A DNA stretch of 6,287 nucleotides. It comes from an uncultured Chloroflexota bacterium (GTDB lineage: Bacteria; Chloroflexota; Dehalococcoidia; Lucifugimonadales; CAJWER01). The position numbers and the translations under genes were made by a program. Of the stretch, positions 1 through 5,034 are shown one piece after another. The notes below the pieces were generated by a model, which was not told the DNA's origin, did not search any database, and was given only the letters and a program-made list of their open reading frames with translations. The DNA lies in assembly GCA_913030785.1 (NCBI GenBank), contig CAJWER010000178.1, positions 1 through 6,287 of the forward strand. The letters run 5' to 3'. Each line of letters opens with the position of its first letter. Position 1 is the first letter of the stretch.

Positions 1-890
1 CCTACTGGTATGTCTGCAGCTGCATCCGCGTTGGGGACGCGGTTCCCGATGATAGCGGCAAGCCTCTCGCGAGCCTCGTTGCCGATGTATTCTGGATCAG
101 TAACGATGGCGCTCTCCAGGGCGTGGCCGCAGGCGCAGCTACGCTCGGTCGGCAGCTCCGAAGCGACTTCGCGCATGACGAGCCTGGAGCTTGCAACGTT
201 TCGTCGTAGGTTGGCAATGATCAGGTCCACCGAAACATCGTCCTCCGTCTGGTGCCAGGTGTCGAAGTCCGTGACCAGTGCCAGGGTCGCGTAGCACATC
301 TCCGCCTCCCGGGCGAGTTTGGCCTCTGGCAGGGCGGTCATGCCGATTATATCGGCCCCGAATGATCTGTATAGCTCCGACTCCGCTCTTGTGGAGAACT
401 GCGGCCCTTCAATGACGACGCAGGTTCCTCCCACGTGGGTCGTGGCCTGTTTTCCCGCTGCACCGGCGAGCACAGAGCTGATCTCCAGACAGAACGGATC
501 GGAGAATGCGATGTGGGCGACGATGCCGTTCCCAAAGAATGTGCTGGTGCGGTTTCTGGTCCGGTCGATAATCTGATCCGGTATAAGCATGTCCAGGGGG
601 CGTATGTGGTCGCGAAGGCTGCCAACCGCACTGACCGACACGATTCGCTCGACGCCGAGCGTCTTAAGGGCGTAGATGTTCGCCATGGCAGGTATCTCGG
701 TCGGCGACAGCCTGTGTCCCCTACCATGTCGCGGCAGAAAAGCTGCAGTGACTCCGTCCACGGAACCTATTGCAATGGAGTCGCTGGGTGGGCCGAACGG
801 TGTATCCACTTCGACGTGGCGAACGTCCGAAAGGCCATCCATCTCGTAGAGGCCAGATCCGCCGATAAATGCGATGCGCGGATCAGCCAC
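1..890 (-). CDS. mtnP: S-methyl-5'-thioadenosine phosphorylase (3' end cut by window edge)
   Basis: MtnP splits methylthioadenosine with phosphate into adenine and 5-methylthioribose-1-phosphate in the cytoplasm, the first step of methionine salvage. From the GTG at 890 the frame is open for 296 codons to the left edge, already about full family length (roughly 270-295), so only a short tail is missing. Visible family signatures are IGGSGLY (residues 9-15, phosphate loop), PRHGRGHRLSPTEI (53-66), SVSAVGSL (85-92), VIEGPQFSTRAES (159-171), IGMT (182-185, ribose/phosphate contact) and VTDFDTW (206-212). The two aspartates of the last motif, D208 and D210, are the purine-recognising pair of the MTAP subfamily, which argues against guanosine/inosine-type PNP. 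A CxC pair (C252, C254) sits near the C-terminus, with C134 and C199 also present. The GTG start is chosen because a GGAGG lies 6 bases upstream inside the end of mtnA; the genes overlap by 8 bases, implying coupled translation. Identification is firm; only the C-terminus is unseen. Confidence 0.95.
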   Translation of the reverse strand, partial: MADPRIAFIGGSGLYEMDGLSDVRHVEVDTPFGPPSDSIAIGSVDGVTAAFLPRHGRGHRLSPTEIPAMANIYALKTLGVERIVSVSAVGSLRDHIRPLDMLIPDQIIDRTRNRTSTFFGNGIVAHIAFSDPFCLEISSVLAGAAGKQATTHVGGTCVVIEGPQFSTRAESELYRSFGADIIGMTALPEAKLAREAEMCYATLALVTDFDTWHQTEDDVSVDLIIANLRRNVASSRLVMREVASELPTERSCACGHALESAIVTDPEYIGNEARERLAAIIGNRVPNADAAADIPV

Positions 891-1944
891 GAAGTGCCTC
901 CATCGTGGCGGCGATCGCCGGACCGTATGGCGCCCTAAGGACTTTTTGTTCGGTGACTATTGCGGTGACATATTTACTGGGGGTCACGTCGAAGGCCGGG
1001 TTCAGCGCAGCTACGCCCTCCGCAGCGATACGTGTACCTCCCAGATGCGTTACCTCGCTTGCCTCGCGCTCTTCAATCGGGATTGCATCGCCGTTTGGCA
1101 GATCGGTGTCGATGGTGCTTGTAGGTGCGGCAACGTAGAAGGGCACGCCGTTCTCCCTGGCAAGAACCGCCAAGGAGTAGGTTCCGATCTTATTTGCGAC
1201 ATCGCCATTGGCGGCTATCCGGTCCGCTCCGACGACCACGGATTGGACCTCTCCACGGCGCATGAGCTGTCCCGCTGCGGAGTCAGGAAGGAGAGTGGCG
1301 TCGATACCATCGTGTGCTAGCTCCCAGGCTGTGAGCCGCGAGCCCTGCAACAGTGGTCGCGTCTCGGTTGCGAACACCCGCGAAAGCTTGCCATCTGTCC
1401 ATGCGCTTCGAATAACGCCCAGGGCGGTGCCGTATCCTGCGGTGGCCAGGGCGCCAGCGTTGCAATGGGTAAGGATCGCTCCATGTGACTGCAAAAGCCC
1501 GGCCCCGAGGCGGCCAATAGCCATGTTCGCCGACTCGTCCTCCATCTGGATACGAACCGCCTCCTCAACAACGGTGGTAACAGCGACACCAGGTGTCTTT
1601 GCACTGCGCGCTTTGGCCAGCACCCGCCTGACCGCCCAGCCCAGGTTGGCTCCGGTGGGCCTCGCCCTGGCAATTAAGCCTGCAGCTGCTGCTAGGCGGG
1701 CCGCAAACACGTCCAATGGCTGGTTCGCCAACTCTTTCGCAGCCAGTACGACCGCGTATGCCCCCGCGATACCTATCGCTGGGGCACCTCTGACACGCAT
1801 ATCTCGGATGGCTTCGACTATCTCACGATAGTCGGATATTTCCAGCCAGACCTCTTCGGCAGGGAGCCGCGTCTGATCGAGGAGTAACAACAGCCCCTCG
1901 CTCCACTTGAGCGGCTTCAGCGATGTGGCTTCAGAAGTGACCAT
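883..1944 (-). CDS. mtnA: S-methyl-5-thioribose-1-phosphate isomerase
   Basis: MtnA converts the aldose methylthioribose-1-phosphate to the ketose methylthioribulose-1-phosphate, the second salvage step after MtnP. It belongs to the family that also contains eIF2B alpha/beta/delta-like proteins. The 353-residue length is normal for the enzyme. Visible signatures are VRGAPAIGIAGAY (51-63), LTHCNAGALATAGYGTALG (158-176) with the catalytic cysteine C161, ATETRPLLQGSRLTAWEL (192-209), and VVGADRIAANGDVANKIGTY (237-256) with the catalytic acid D241. The C and D pair, plus the full RGAPAIG and NKIGTY motifs, separate a true MtnA from the translation-factor relatives. The ATG at 1944 puts WSEG and the RGAPAIG region at their usual distance from the N-terminus. 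However, no good Shine-Dalgarno precedes it: only a GAGAG about 14 bases upstream, then an A-rich CGAAAA directly before ATG. It is the first gene after the SAM-I leader and is followed by mtnP with an 8-base overlap. Confidence 0.97.
   Translation of the reverse strand: MVTSEATSLKPLKWSEGLLLLLDQTRLPAEEVWLEISDYREIVEAIRDMRVRGAPAIGIAGAYAVVLAAKELANQPLDVFAARLAAAAGLIARARPTGANLGWAVRRVLAKARSAKTPGVAVTTVVEEAVRIQMEDESANMAIGRLGAGLLQSHGAILTHCNAGALATAGYGTALGVIRSAWTDGKLSRVFATETRPLLQGSRLTAWELAHDGIDATLLPDSAAGQLMRRGEVQSVVVGADRIAANGDVANKIGTYSLAVLARENGVPFYVAAPTSTIDTDLPNGDAIPIEEREASEVTHLGGTRIAAEGVAALNPAFDVTPSKYVTAIVTEQKVLRAPYGPAIAATMEALRG
897..901 (-). promoter_or_regulatory. Ribosome binding site of mtnP inside mtnA
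   Basis: GGAGG on the minus strand lies 6 bases before the GTG at 890. It falls within the last codons of mtnA, so the mtnP start is set by a site embedded in the upstream gene. It also explains why the frame begins with GTG, as no in-frame ATG lies nearby. Confidence 0.75.
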
Positions 1945-2009
1945 TTTTCGCGTTACGGTACTCTCGATAGTAGTTAGGGCGACTGGGAAACCTACATACC
2001 GCGCGTTCC

Positions 2010-2037
2010 AAAAAAAAACTTCTCATGGCGAGAGAAG
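2010..2037 (-). terminator. Intrinsic terminator of the SAM-I switch
   Basis: On the minus strand CTTCTC (2037-2032) pairs with GAGAAG (2024-2019) around a 7-base loop and is followed at once by nine T (2018-2010). It lies between the SAM aptamer and mtnA, so it is the off-state expression platform and not the end of an upstream gene. Confidence 0.9.
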
Positions 2038-2068
2038 CTGAAGTCAGATGTCTGACTCTCATCTTCTC
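2032..2068 (-). promoter_or_regulatory. Antiterminator hairpin of the SAM-I switch
   Basis: GAGAAG (2068-2063) can pair with CTTCTC (2037-2032), and AGTCAG can pair with CTGACT around an ACAT loop, giving one long hairpin with a small internal loop. It uses the 3' strand of aptamer helix P1 and the 5' strand of the terminator. It therefore excludes both, as expected for a switch that is on without ligand. Confidence 0.8.
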
Positions 2069-2174
2069 GAGCACGATACGCTCGACGGAGTTGGCACCGT
2101 TTCGGGACCCAAGGGCGATCCGATCGGTTGCCGGGCTTCGAAGGGCCGGTCCCTCAGCCTCTCTAGATAAGAGT
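2055..2174 (-). promoter_or_regulatory. SAM-I (S-box) riboswitch aptamer
   Basis: This 120-base leader element binds S-adenosylmethionine. Helix P1 is a 9-pair stem: ACTCTTATC (2174-2166) with GATGAGAGT (2063-2055), one G-U pair. Following it are the S-box conserved blocks AGAGAGG, then GAGGGA of the kink-turn (2155-2150), GGCCC, CGAAGCCCGGCAACC (ending 2126) and GGTGCCAACTCC (2098-2087). Helix P4 is TCGAGC/GCTCGA (2085-2080 with 2072-2067). The order and spacing match the S-box consensus as I know it. It lies 3' of a strong promoter and 5' of a terminator and mtnA-mtnP. When SAM is bound P1 is held and the terminator forms; when SAM is low the antiterminator forms and the salvage genes are read. 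Confidence 0.96.
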
Positions 2175-2208
2175 TGGGTCTATTTGGATGTGTCGATTAA
2201 CAGGGTAA

Positions 2209-2238
2209 ATCGTACTATTCGTCCCTAATTGGTGTCAA
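2209..2238 (-). promoter_or_regulatory. Sigma70-type promoter of the SAM-I/mtnA/mtnP transcript
   Basis: On the minus strand a perfect -35 box TTGACA (2238-2233) is separated by 18 bases from TACGAT (2214-2209), a 4/6 match to the -10 consensus. Transcription should begin near 2202, about 28 bases before helix P1 of the aptamer. Confidence 0.75.
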
Positions 2239-2443
2239 GTGAAAACGTAGTCTTTCGGAGTGGGGAATGCCTGGATGCGATTGGTCCCGACCCCGTACTC
2301 GGAGGGAATTCGTTGCGGTCGGGAGCATGGCTTGGGGTACGCTACCGTCACACAATCGGTAGAGGAGCAGACATAATCATCGGTAGCTACGCGATGGATG
2401 GCGGGTCTGCGCCTATCGATCATCTCTATCTGCCTGGGTCCGA
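2239..2443. other. Spacer between broken lipoprotein and mtnA promoter
   Basis: About 200 bases with open frames on both strands (for example a TTG-initiated plus-strand frame 2229-2447 and a minus-strand frame 2459-2235). None has a ribosome binding site or a recognisable motif, and both run into the TTGACA promoter box. I see no supported gene or RNA here. Confidence 0.4.
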
Positions 2444-2929
2444 CTAGCCGCCGACGCACCAGTACTGAAGCTCCGACTGCGAAGTCGGATGGTAAGCGTA
2501 GGAGAGCCCGGTGAACCCAAGTCCTCCGTGGAACTCGTTTTGCGGAGGCTCGGTCTTGGACAGCTGGTAGAGATGGGATGTCACCTCACGGTCGTCTTCT
2601 TTTGAAAAGACCGACACCTTCAGAAATCTCCCTTCACCGGAGAACTCGCCGTCGAAGTAGATCACAGCGAAGCGGAGGTCGCCTAGATCGGCGCTCTTCA
2701 TATTCTCTTCGGACGAAAGCTCCAGCGTCTGTTTCAGTTCGATTCCTACAGCCACTGATGACCGATACGCGGTGTGTCATTCAACGGCGAGAAAGACGAC
2801 CTCGCCGACCGAGATTTGATCGAGATCGGAGTCCGCGGCCGGACGGTCATCAGGCTCCGATTGGCCACACGCGAGCACCACGACCAACAACGCAGTCGCG
2901 AATCGACCAAGCCAAAGGCCTCTAGTGAT
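2444..2929 (-). pseudogene. Decayed small lipoprotein gene (start lost, in-frame TGA)
   Basis: One minus-strand frame, read from the ATC at 2929, gives a lipoprotein-like N-terminus: R/W-containing n-region, hydrophobic ATALLVVVLA (residues 11-20) and lipobox cysteine C21, followed by an acidic linker GQSEPDDRP. It stops at a TGA (2779-2777, codon 51). The same frame then continues for 110 codons with protein-like composition, including LGDLRFAVIYFDGEFSGEG and RFLKVSVFSKEDD, and ends at 2444 after QYWCVGG. No ATG, GTG or TTG lies between the upstream in-frame stop and the signal segment, but ATC at 2929 sits exactly where an ATG would give MTRGLWLGRF. The two lesions are explicable as point changes (ATG to ATC, TGG to TGA), with no frameshift. 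If intact the product would be a secreted, membrane-anchored protein of about 160 residues of unknown function. Alternatives are a separate 103-residue protein from the GTG at 2755, which has no ribosome binding site, or sequencing errors. Confidence 0.6.
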
Positions 2930-3005
2930 TGGTCCCTGCTTGGTTAGGCACCGTCGGATACCGCGCCGATGCGTTCACCACGTCCAAATACGATCAATGT
3001 GAGCA

Positions 3006-3030
3006 CCTGGGGAGGACTACTCTCTCCAGG
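3006..3030. repeat. Hairpin upstream-adjacent to the large inverted repeat
   Basis: CCTGGGGAG (3006-3014) pairs with CTCTCCAGG (3022-3030) around a 7-base loop with one G-U pair when transcribed from the plus strand. On the minus strand the same position becomes a mismatch. There is no T-tract. It lies 7 bases from the next hairpin, and its role is unknown. Confidence 0.5.
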
Positions 3031-3037
3031 ACGCTGA

Positions 3038-3069
3038 TGCAGTCTAGTCCAGGGGCGGACTAGACTGCA
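3038..3069. repeat. Perfect 13-bp inverted repeat after the aldolase-family gene
   Basis: TGCAGTCTAGTCC (3038-3050) and GGACTAGACTGCA (3057-3069) are exact reverse complements around the loop AGGGGC. It begins 20 bases past the stop of the minus-strand gene ending at 3089. It could therefore fold in that transcript as a 3'-end-stabilising or terminating hairpin, but it has no T-run on either strand. A protein operator is the alternative. Confidence 0.65.
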
Positions 3070-3088
3070 CGCTCATTCCGGAGGAATA

Positions 3089-4033
3089 CTATGCCAGCGC
3101 CGACTCCGGCACCGGCCATCCCACTCCGATGAGCACCTCTCGCAGCTTGTCCATCTCCTCGTCGGTGAGGGGCTGAGACGGCGGTCGCATCGAACCGACC
3201 GGTCGGCCCATGATAGCCATGGCGGCCTTCTTAAGCCTCGCCGCTCCGCCGGAGTTGGCGAGGACCGTGCTGCTGAACTCTCTCGTCGGCACTGCGACCT
3301 TGTCCCAGGCCGCCTGTCCCTCATCAAACTTGCCCGCCTCAAAAAACTCCAGTAGCTCCAATTCGTGCTGCGGGTACGCCGGCGCCAGGTGATCCAGGAA
3401 CCCCTGGCCACCGTTCTTGTAGCAGCGCCCGGGCTGGTTCGAGTTGTCGAATATGTTGAAGTCGTCCACAAGCTCCTTCATAGACTCGTAGGGCACGTCC
3501 GCTGGGGAGTTCCACTTGATGGCGACGATGTGCTCCAGGCCCGCCATCCGTTTGAAAGTCTCGATCTCAATGCGGCTATGTGGCATCCAGTGGGCGTGGT
3601 AGATCATTACGCCGATCTCTATGGCATTCGAGACCGCCTCGTAGTACCGGACGATGTCGTCCTGGGTCGGCAGATTCTCGTACGGAGGCACGATCTGGAG
3701 ACCAACGGCTCCCAGGTCCTGGGCGATCTTGGCGTCTTCGATTGTCCTCAGCGTGTCCTTGCCGTGCACACATGAGATCACCGGCACGCGGCCATTTGCG
3801 GTTTCCACCGCCGTCTTGACCACCTGCGGCCACTCAGCTTCTGTCATCGACGTCAGCTCGCCCATGACGGACGCGACCTTCAGCACAGCCTTGCCCTTCA
3901 CCAGCCCGCTGTCGACCCAGTACTCCACGTCCCGGGCCATGGCATCCAGATTCAGCTCCAAGTCGTCGTCGAAAGGTGTCACCGTCACGACGATTAGGCC
4001 TCGAATAATGTCCCTTAGCTCTTGCCTATTCAT
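3089..4033 (-). CDS. Dihydrodipicolinate synthase/N-acetylneuraminate lyase family protein, substrate unknown
   Basis: This is a TIM-barrel class I aldolase-type protein, 314 residues from the chosen start. The N-terminal IIRGLIVVTVTPFDDD (9-24) is the classic DapA/NAL entry strand. K173 in HIVAIKWNS (168-176) is the expected Schiff-base lysine, and Y145 in GVMIYHAHW (141-149) the expected catalytic tyrosine. Other DapA landmarks are changed by my alignment: the GTTGE loop reads ASVMGE (54-59), the PYYN motif reads PPYENLP (116-122), and the arginine after the catalytic tyrosine (R138 of E. coli DapA) is replaced. It is therefore unlikely to make dihydrodipicolinate; a lyase or hydratase acting on another 2-oxo acid is possible. 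ATG 4033 is preferred over 4045 and 4090: it has GGGGG 5 bases upstream, gives the usual family N-terminus, and the likely promoter -10 box (4084-4079) lies inside the longest version. The gene stands alone, divergent from the trpS unit. Confidence 0.88.
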   Translation of the reverse strand: MNRQELRDIIRGLIVVTVTPFDDDLELNLDAMARDVEYWVDSGLVKGKAVLKVASVMGELTSMTEAEWPQVVKTAVETANGRVPVISCVHGKDTLRTIEDAKIAQDLGAVGLQIVPPYENLPTQDDIVRYYEAVSNAIEIGVMIYHAHWMPHSRIEIETFKRMAGLEHIVAIKWNSPADVPYESMKELVDDFNIFDNSNQPGRCYKNGGQGFLDHLAPAYPQHELELLEFFEAGKFDEGQAAWDKVAVPTREFSSTVLANSGGAARLKKAAMAIMGRPVGSMRPPSQPLTDEEMDKLREVLIGVGWPVPESALA

Positions 4034-4078
4034 AGCAACCCCCATCGCTTTCTCTGAACATATCCGCCTGTCGCGCCG

Positions 4079-4107
4079 ATTATGGAACATGTCGTCAGAT
4101 TCGCCAA
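4079..4107 (-). promoter_or_regulatory. Candidate promoter of the aldolase-family gene
   Basis: On the minus strand TTGGCG (4107-4102) is followed after 17 bases by CATAAT (4084-4079), 5/6 to the -10 consensus. Transcription would begin near 4072, which excludes the in-frame ATG at 4090 and supports a start at 4045 or 4033. Confidence 0.5.
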
Positions 4108-4247
4108 CCCCAAAAGGGTGCTGTTTTTGCCAGGGAAGAAGAAAAACGGAGAAATAGGTTTCTGAAGAACGGCCTCAGACTCCCCTCCCCCACTCGCTAA
4201 CGTGGACACGGTTTGGTCGTGTTGCACTACAACGTCGTGTCATACTG

Positions 4248-4276
4248 AGGAGGCCCCGATGAAGTTTCTGGTATAA
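4248..4276 (+). other. Strong ribosome binding site with a five-codon reading frame
   Basis: AGGAGG (4248-4253), 5 bases, then ATG AAG TTT CTG GTA TAA (4259-4276). The initiation region is textbook but the frame encodes only MKFLV. It may be the surviving front end of a lost gene or a leader peptide; nothing downstream continues it. Confidence 0.3.
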
Positions 4277-4320
4277 GAGCCACGCACTTGGTGATTGACA
4301 AGGAAGACCCCACATCCCCA

Positions 4321-4350
4321 GACTCTTCGCATCCGCTCAGGGTGACATGG
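4321..4350. repeat. Dispersed-repeat-like stretch (CTTCGC...GCTCAGGGTGACA type)
   Basis: The stretch containing CTCTTCGCATCCGCTCAGG and GGTGACATGG resembles short intergenic repeats that recur in many environmental bacterial genomes. Only one copy is present here, so the call rests on remembered resemblance. Confidence 0.35.
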
Positions 4351-4398
4351 TGGCTGGATTGGTTGCATTCCTAGGCCCTCACTCCGTCACATCTTTGG

Positions 4399-4428
4399 TT
4401 GACACGAATCGGTTTGCGTGAATATACT
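4399..4428 (+). promoter_or_regulatory. Sigma70-type promoter of the T-box/trpS transcript
   Basis: Perfect TTGACA (4399-4404), an 18-base spacer, and TATACT (4423-4428), 5/6 to consensus. Transcription should begin around 4435, some 17 bases before Stem I of the T-box leader. It has the same TTGACA and 18-base spacing as the mtnA promoter. Confidence 0.85.
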
Positions 4429-4451
4429 GTGGTTTAGTCAACTAAATAGTA

Positions 4452-4731
4452 AGGCTACGAACAGGAGTAGTAAGTCTCCAGCGAGGCCCAGAGAGCCGGG
4501 TAAGGTGTGAACCGGCGCCTGCGCAGAGACTGAATGGACCTGGGAGCCTCCACCCCGATAGCTGCACCCAAACGGGAACAGCCGTAGGCGTGGACGGAGA
4601 GGGCACCGTTACCATGGCCTAGGGCATCGAGGACATGAGCCTCCGTGCCTGACCAGAGATGCCGCTGGTCGAGCCTGCTATAGGCTGGTCGGTGGCGAAC
4701 TAGGGTGGCACCACGGATCAAACCCGTCCCT
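4452..4731 (+). promoter_or_regulatory. T-box riboswitch, tRNA-Trp specific (UGG specifier)
   Basis: This leader senses uncharged tRNA-Trp and controls trpS by antitermination. Stem I closes with AGGCT (4452-4456)/AGCCT (4545-4549) and CAGG (4462-4465)/CCTG (4539-4542). The specifier loop has AGTA on the 5' side and GAA-TGG-A on the 3' side, with the specifier TGG at 4535-4537. Above it are GTCTC/GAGAC (4474-4478 with 4526-4530) and GCG/CGC, then AGAGAG (4490-4495), GCCGG/CCGGC and the apical GGTGTGAA (4504-4511). The T-box sequence is AACTAGGGTGGCACCACGG (4698-4716). The antiterminator is perfect: AGGG (4702-4705) with CCCT (4728-4731) and ACGG (4713-4716) with CCGT (4724-4727), around a 7-base bulge TGGCACC. 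TGGC in the bulge would pair with a GCCA acceptor end, matching the G discriminator of bacterial tRNA-Trp. A hairpin GACCAG/CTGGTC (4651-4670) may be Stem III. Confidence 0.96.
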
Positions 4732-4750
4732 TTACGAGGACGGGTTTTTT
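4720..4750 (+). terminator. Intrinsic terminator of the trpS T-box
   Basis: AAACCCGTCC (4720-4729) pairs with GGACGGGTTT (4738-4747) around CTTTACGA, followed by a run of six T (4745-4750). Its 5' strand contains the CCGT and CCCT bases used by the antiterminator, so the two folds are mutually exclusive. Confidence 0.93.
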
Positions 4751-4820
4751 GCGTTCAATGGGGTACGTGCTGCGGTGGCTTAGGTGCTCCGAGAGGGGCC
4801 AGGGCATCACCCTCACCTCA

Positions 4821-4844
4821 ATCCTCTCCCTGAGGGAAGAGGAT
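4821..4844. repeat. Hairpin within a CCCTCACC/CTCTCCCTGAGGGA-type repeat
   Basis: ATCCTCTCCC (4821-4830) pairs with GGG-A-AGAGGAT (4834-4844), one bulged A, loop TGA. With the preceding CACCCTCACCTCA it resembles short intergenic repeats common in GC-rich bacterial genomes. It lies in the spacer between the T-box terminator and trpS, and there is no T-tract after it. Confidence 0.45.
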
Positions 4845-4898
4845 GCGGGAGTGGGGCCATACCGCGACTGATCAATGGACTTCGGGGAGGGATGAAAG

Positions 4899-4965
4899 GG
4901 GTGTGCAGAGGGGCGGAGCCCTTCTGCCGGGAGTGTGATGGTGTCCCTCACATATATTCTTTTTT
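4899..4965 (+). repeat. Hairpin/T-tail repeat, copy 1, between T-box and trpS
   Basis: Positions 4901-4952 match 6215-6266 without gaps at 46 of 52 bases. The unit has two hairpins: GGGC (4911-4914)/GCCC (4918-4921), then GTGATGG (4935-4941)/CCCTCAC (4945-4951) around TGT, followed by a T-rich tail ending near 4965. In this copy the second stem has a T-C mismatch at its centre (T4939 opposite C4947), so it should be a weaker terminator than copy 2. Confidence 0.75.
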
Positions 4966-5020
4966 CAAAGAGCGTTGGTGAGGTGGCCGCACGGATACCT
5001 CGTAGGACGGGTGGCCTGAC

Positions 5021-5027
5021 AAAGGAG
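5021..5027 (+). promoter_or_regulatory. Ribosome binding site of trpS
   Basis: AAAGGAG ends 7 bases before the ATG at 5035 and fixes the start. The other nearby ATG (5028) is out of frame and overlaps the site. Confidence 0.8.
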
Positions 5028-5034
5028 ATGGCAC

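Larger units (their letters stand above)
4108..4398. other. Divergent spacer between aldolase-family gene and T-box unit
   Basis: About 290 bases with no supported intact gene. It contains the short start-like remnant at 4248-4276 and the repeat-like stretch at 4321-4350, listed separately. The remainder shows nothing I can identify. Confidence 0.5.

Noticed and set aside
435..938. Plus-strand frame of 167 codons opposite mtnP
   Set aside because: Antisense to a frame with full MTAP signatures; no motif of its own.
1208..1831. Long plus-strand frame of 207 codons
   Set aside because: It lies entirely antisense within mtnA, is rich in Ala/Arg/Ser from codon-phase effects, and has no motif. 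It is a shadow of a certain gene.
2010..2037. Terminator as the end of an upstream minus-strand gene
   Set aside because: It sits directly behind a SAM-I aptamer and shares bases with an antiterminator, so it is the switch's expression platform.
2229..2447. Plus-strand 72-codon frame between the lipoprotein remnant and the riboswitch
   Set aside because: TTG start without a ribosome site, overlaps the mtnA promoter, no recognisable motif.
2777..2779. TGA in the lipoprotein frame as a selenocysteine codon
   Set aside because: No SECIS-like hairpin is evident just downstream, no selenoprotein family is recognised, and the same frame also lacks a start codon, so decay is simpler.
3089..4033. 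Naming the aldolase-family gene dapA
   Set aside because: The key DapA residues (threonine pair, second tyrosine, carboxylate-binding arginine) are not conserved and no lysine-pathway neighbours are present.
4030..4227. Minus-strand 65-codon frame upstream of the aldolase-family gene
   Set aside because: Contains low-complexity FFFF, overlaps the aldolase start and promoter in another frame, no ribosome site.
4751..5034. Repeats in the spacer as a CRISPR array
   Set aside because: No regularly spaced direct repeats; only single hairpins of different types.
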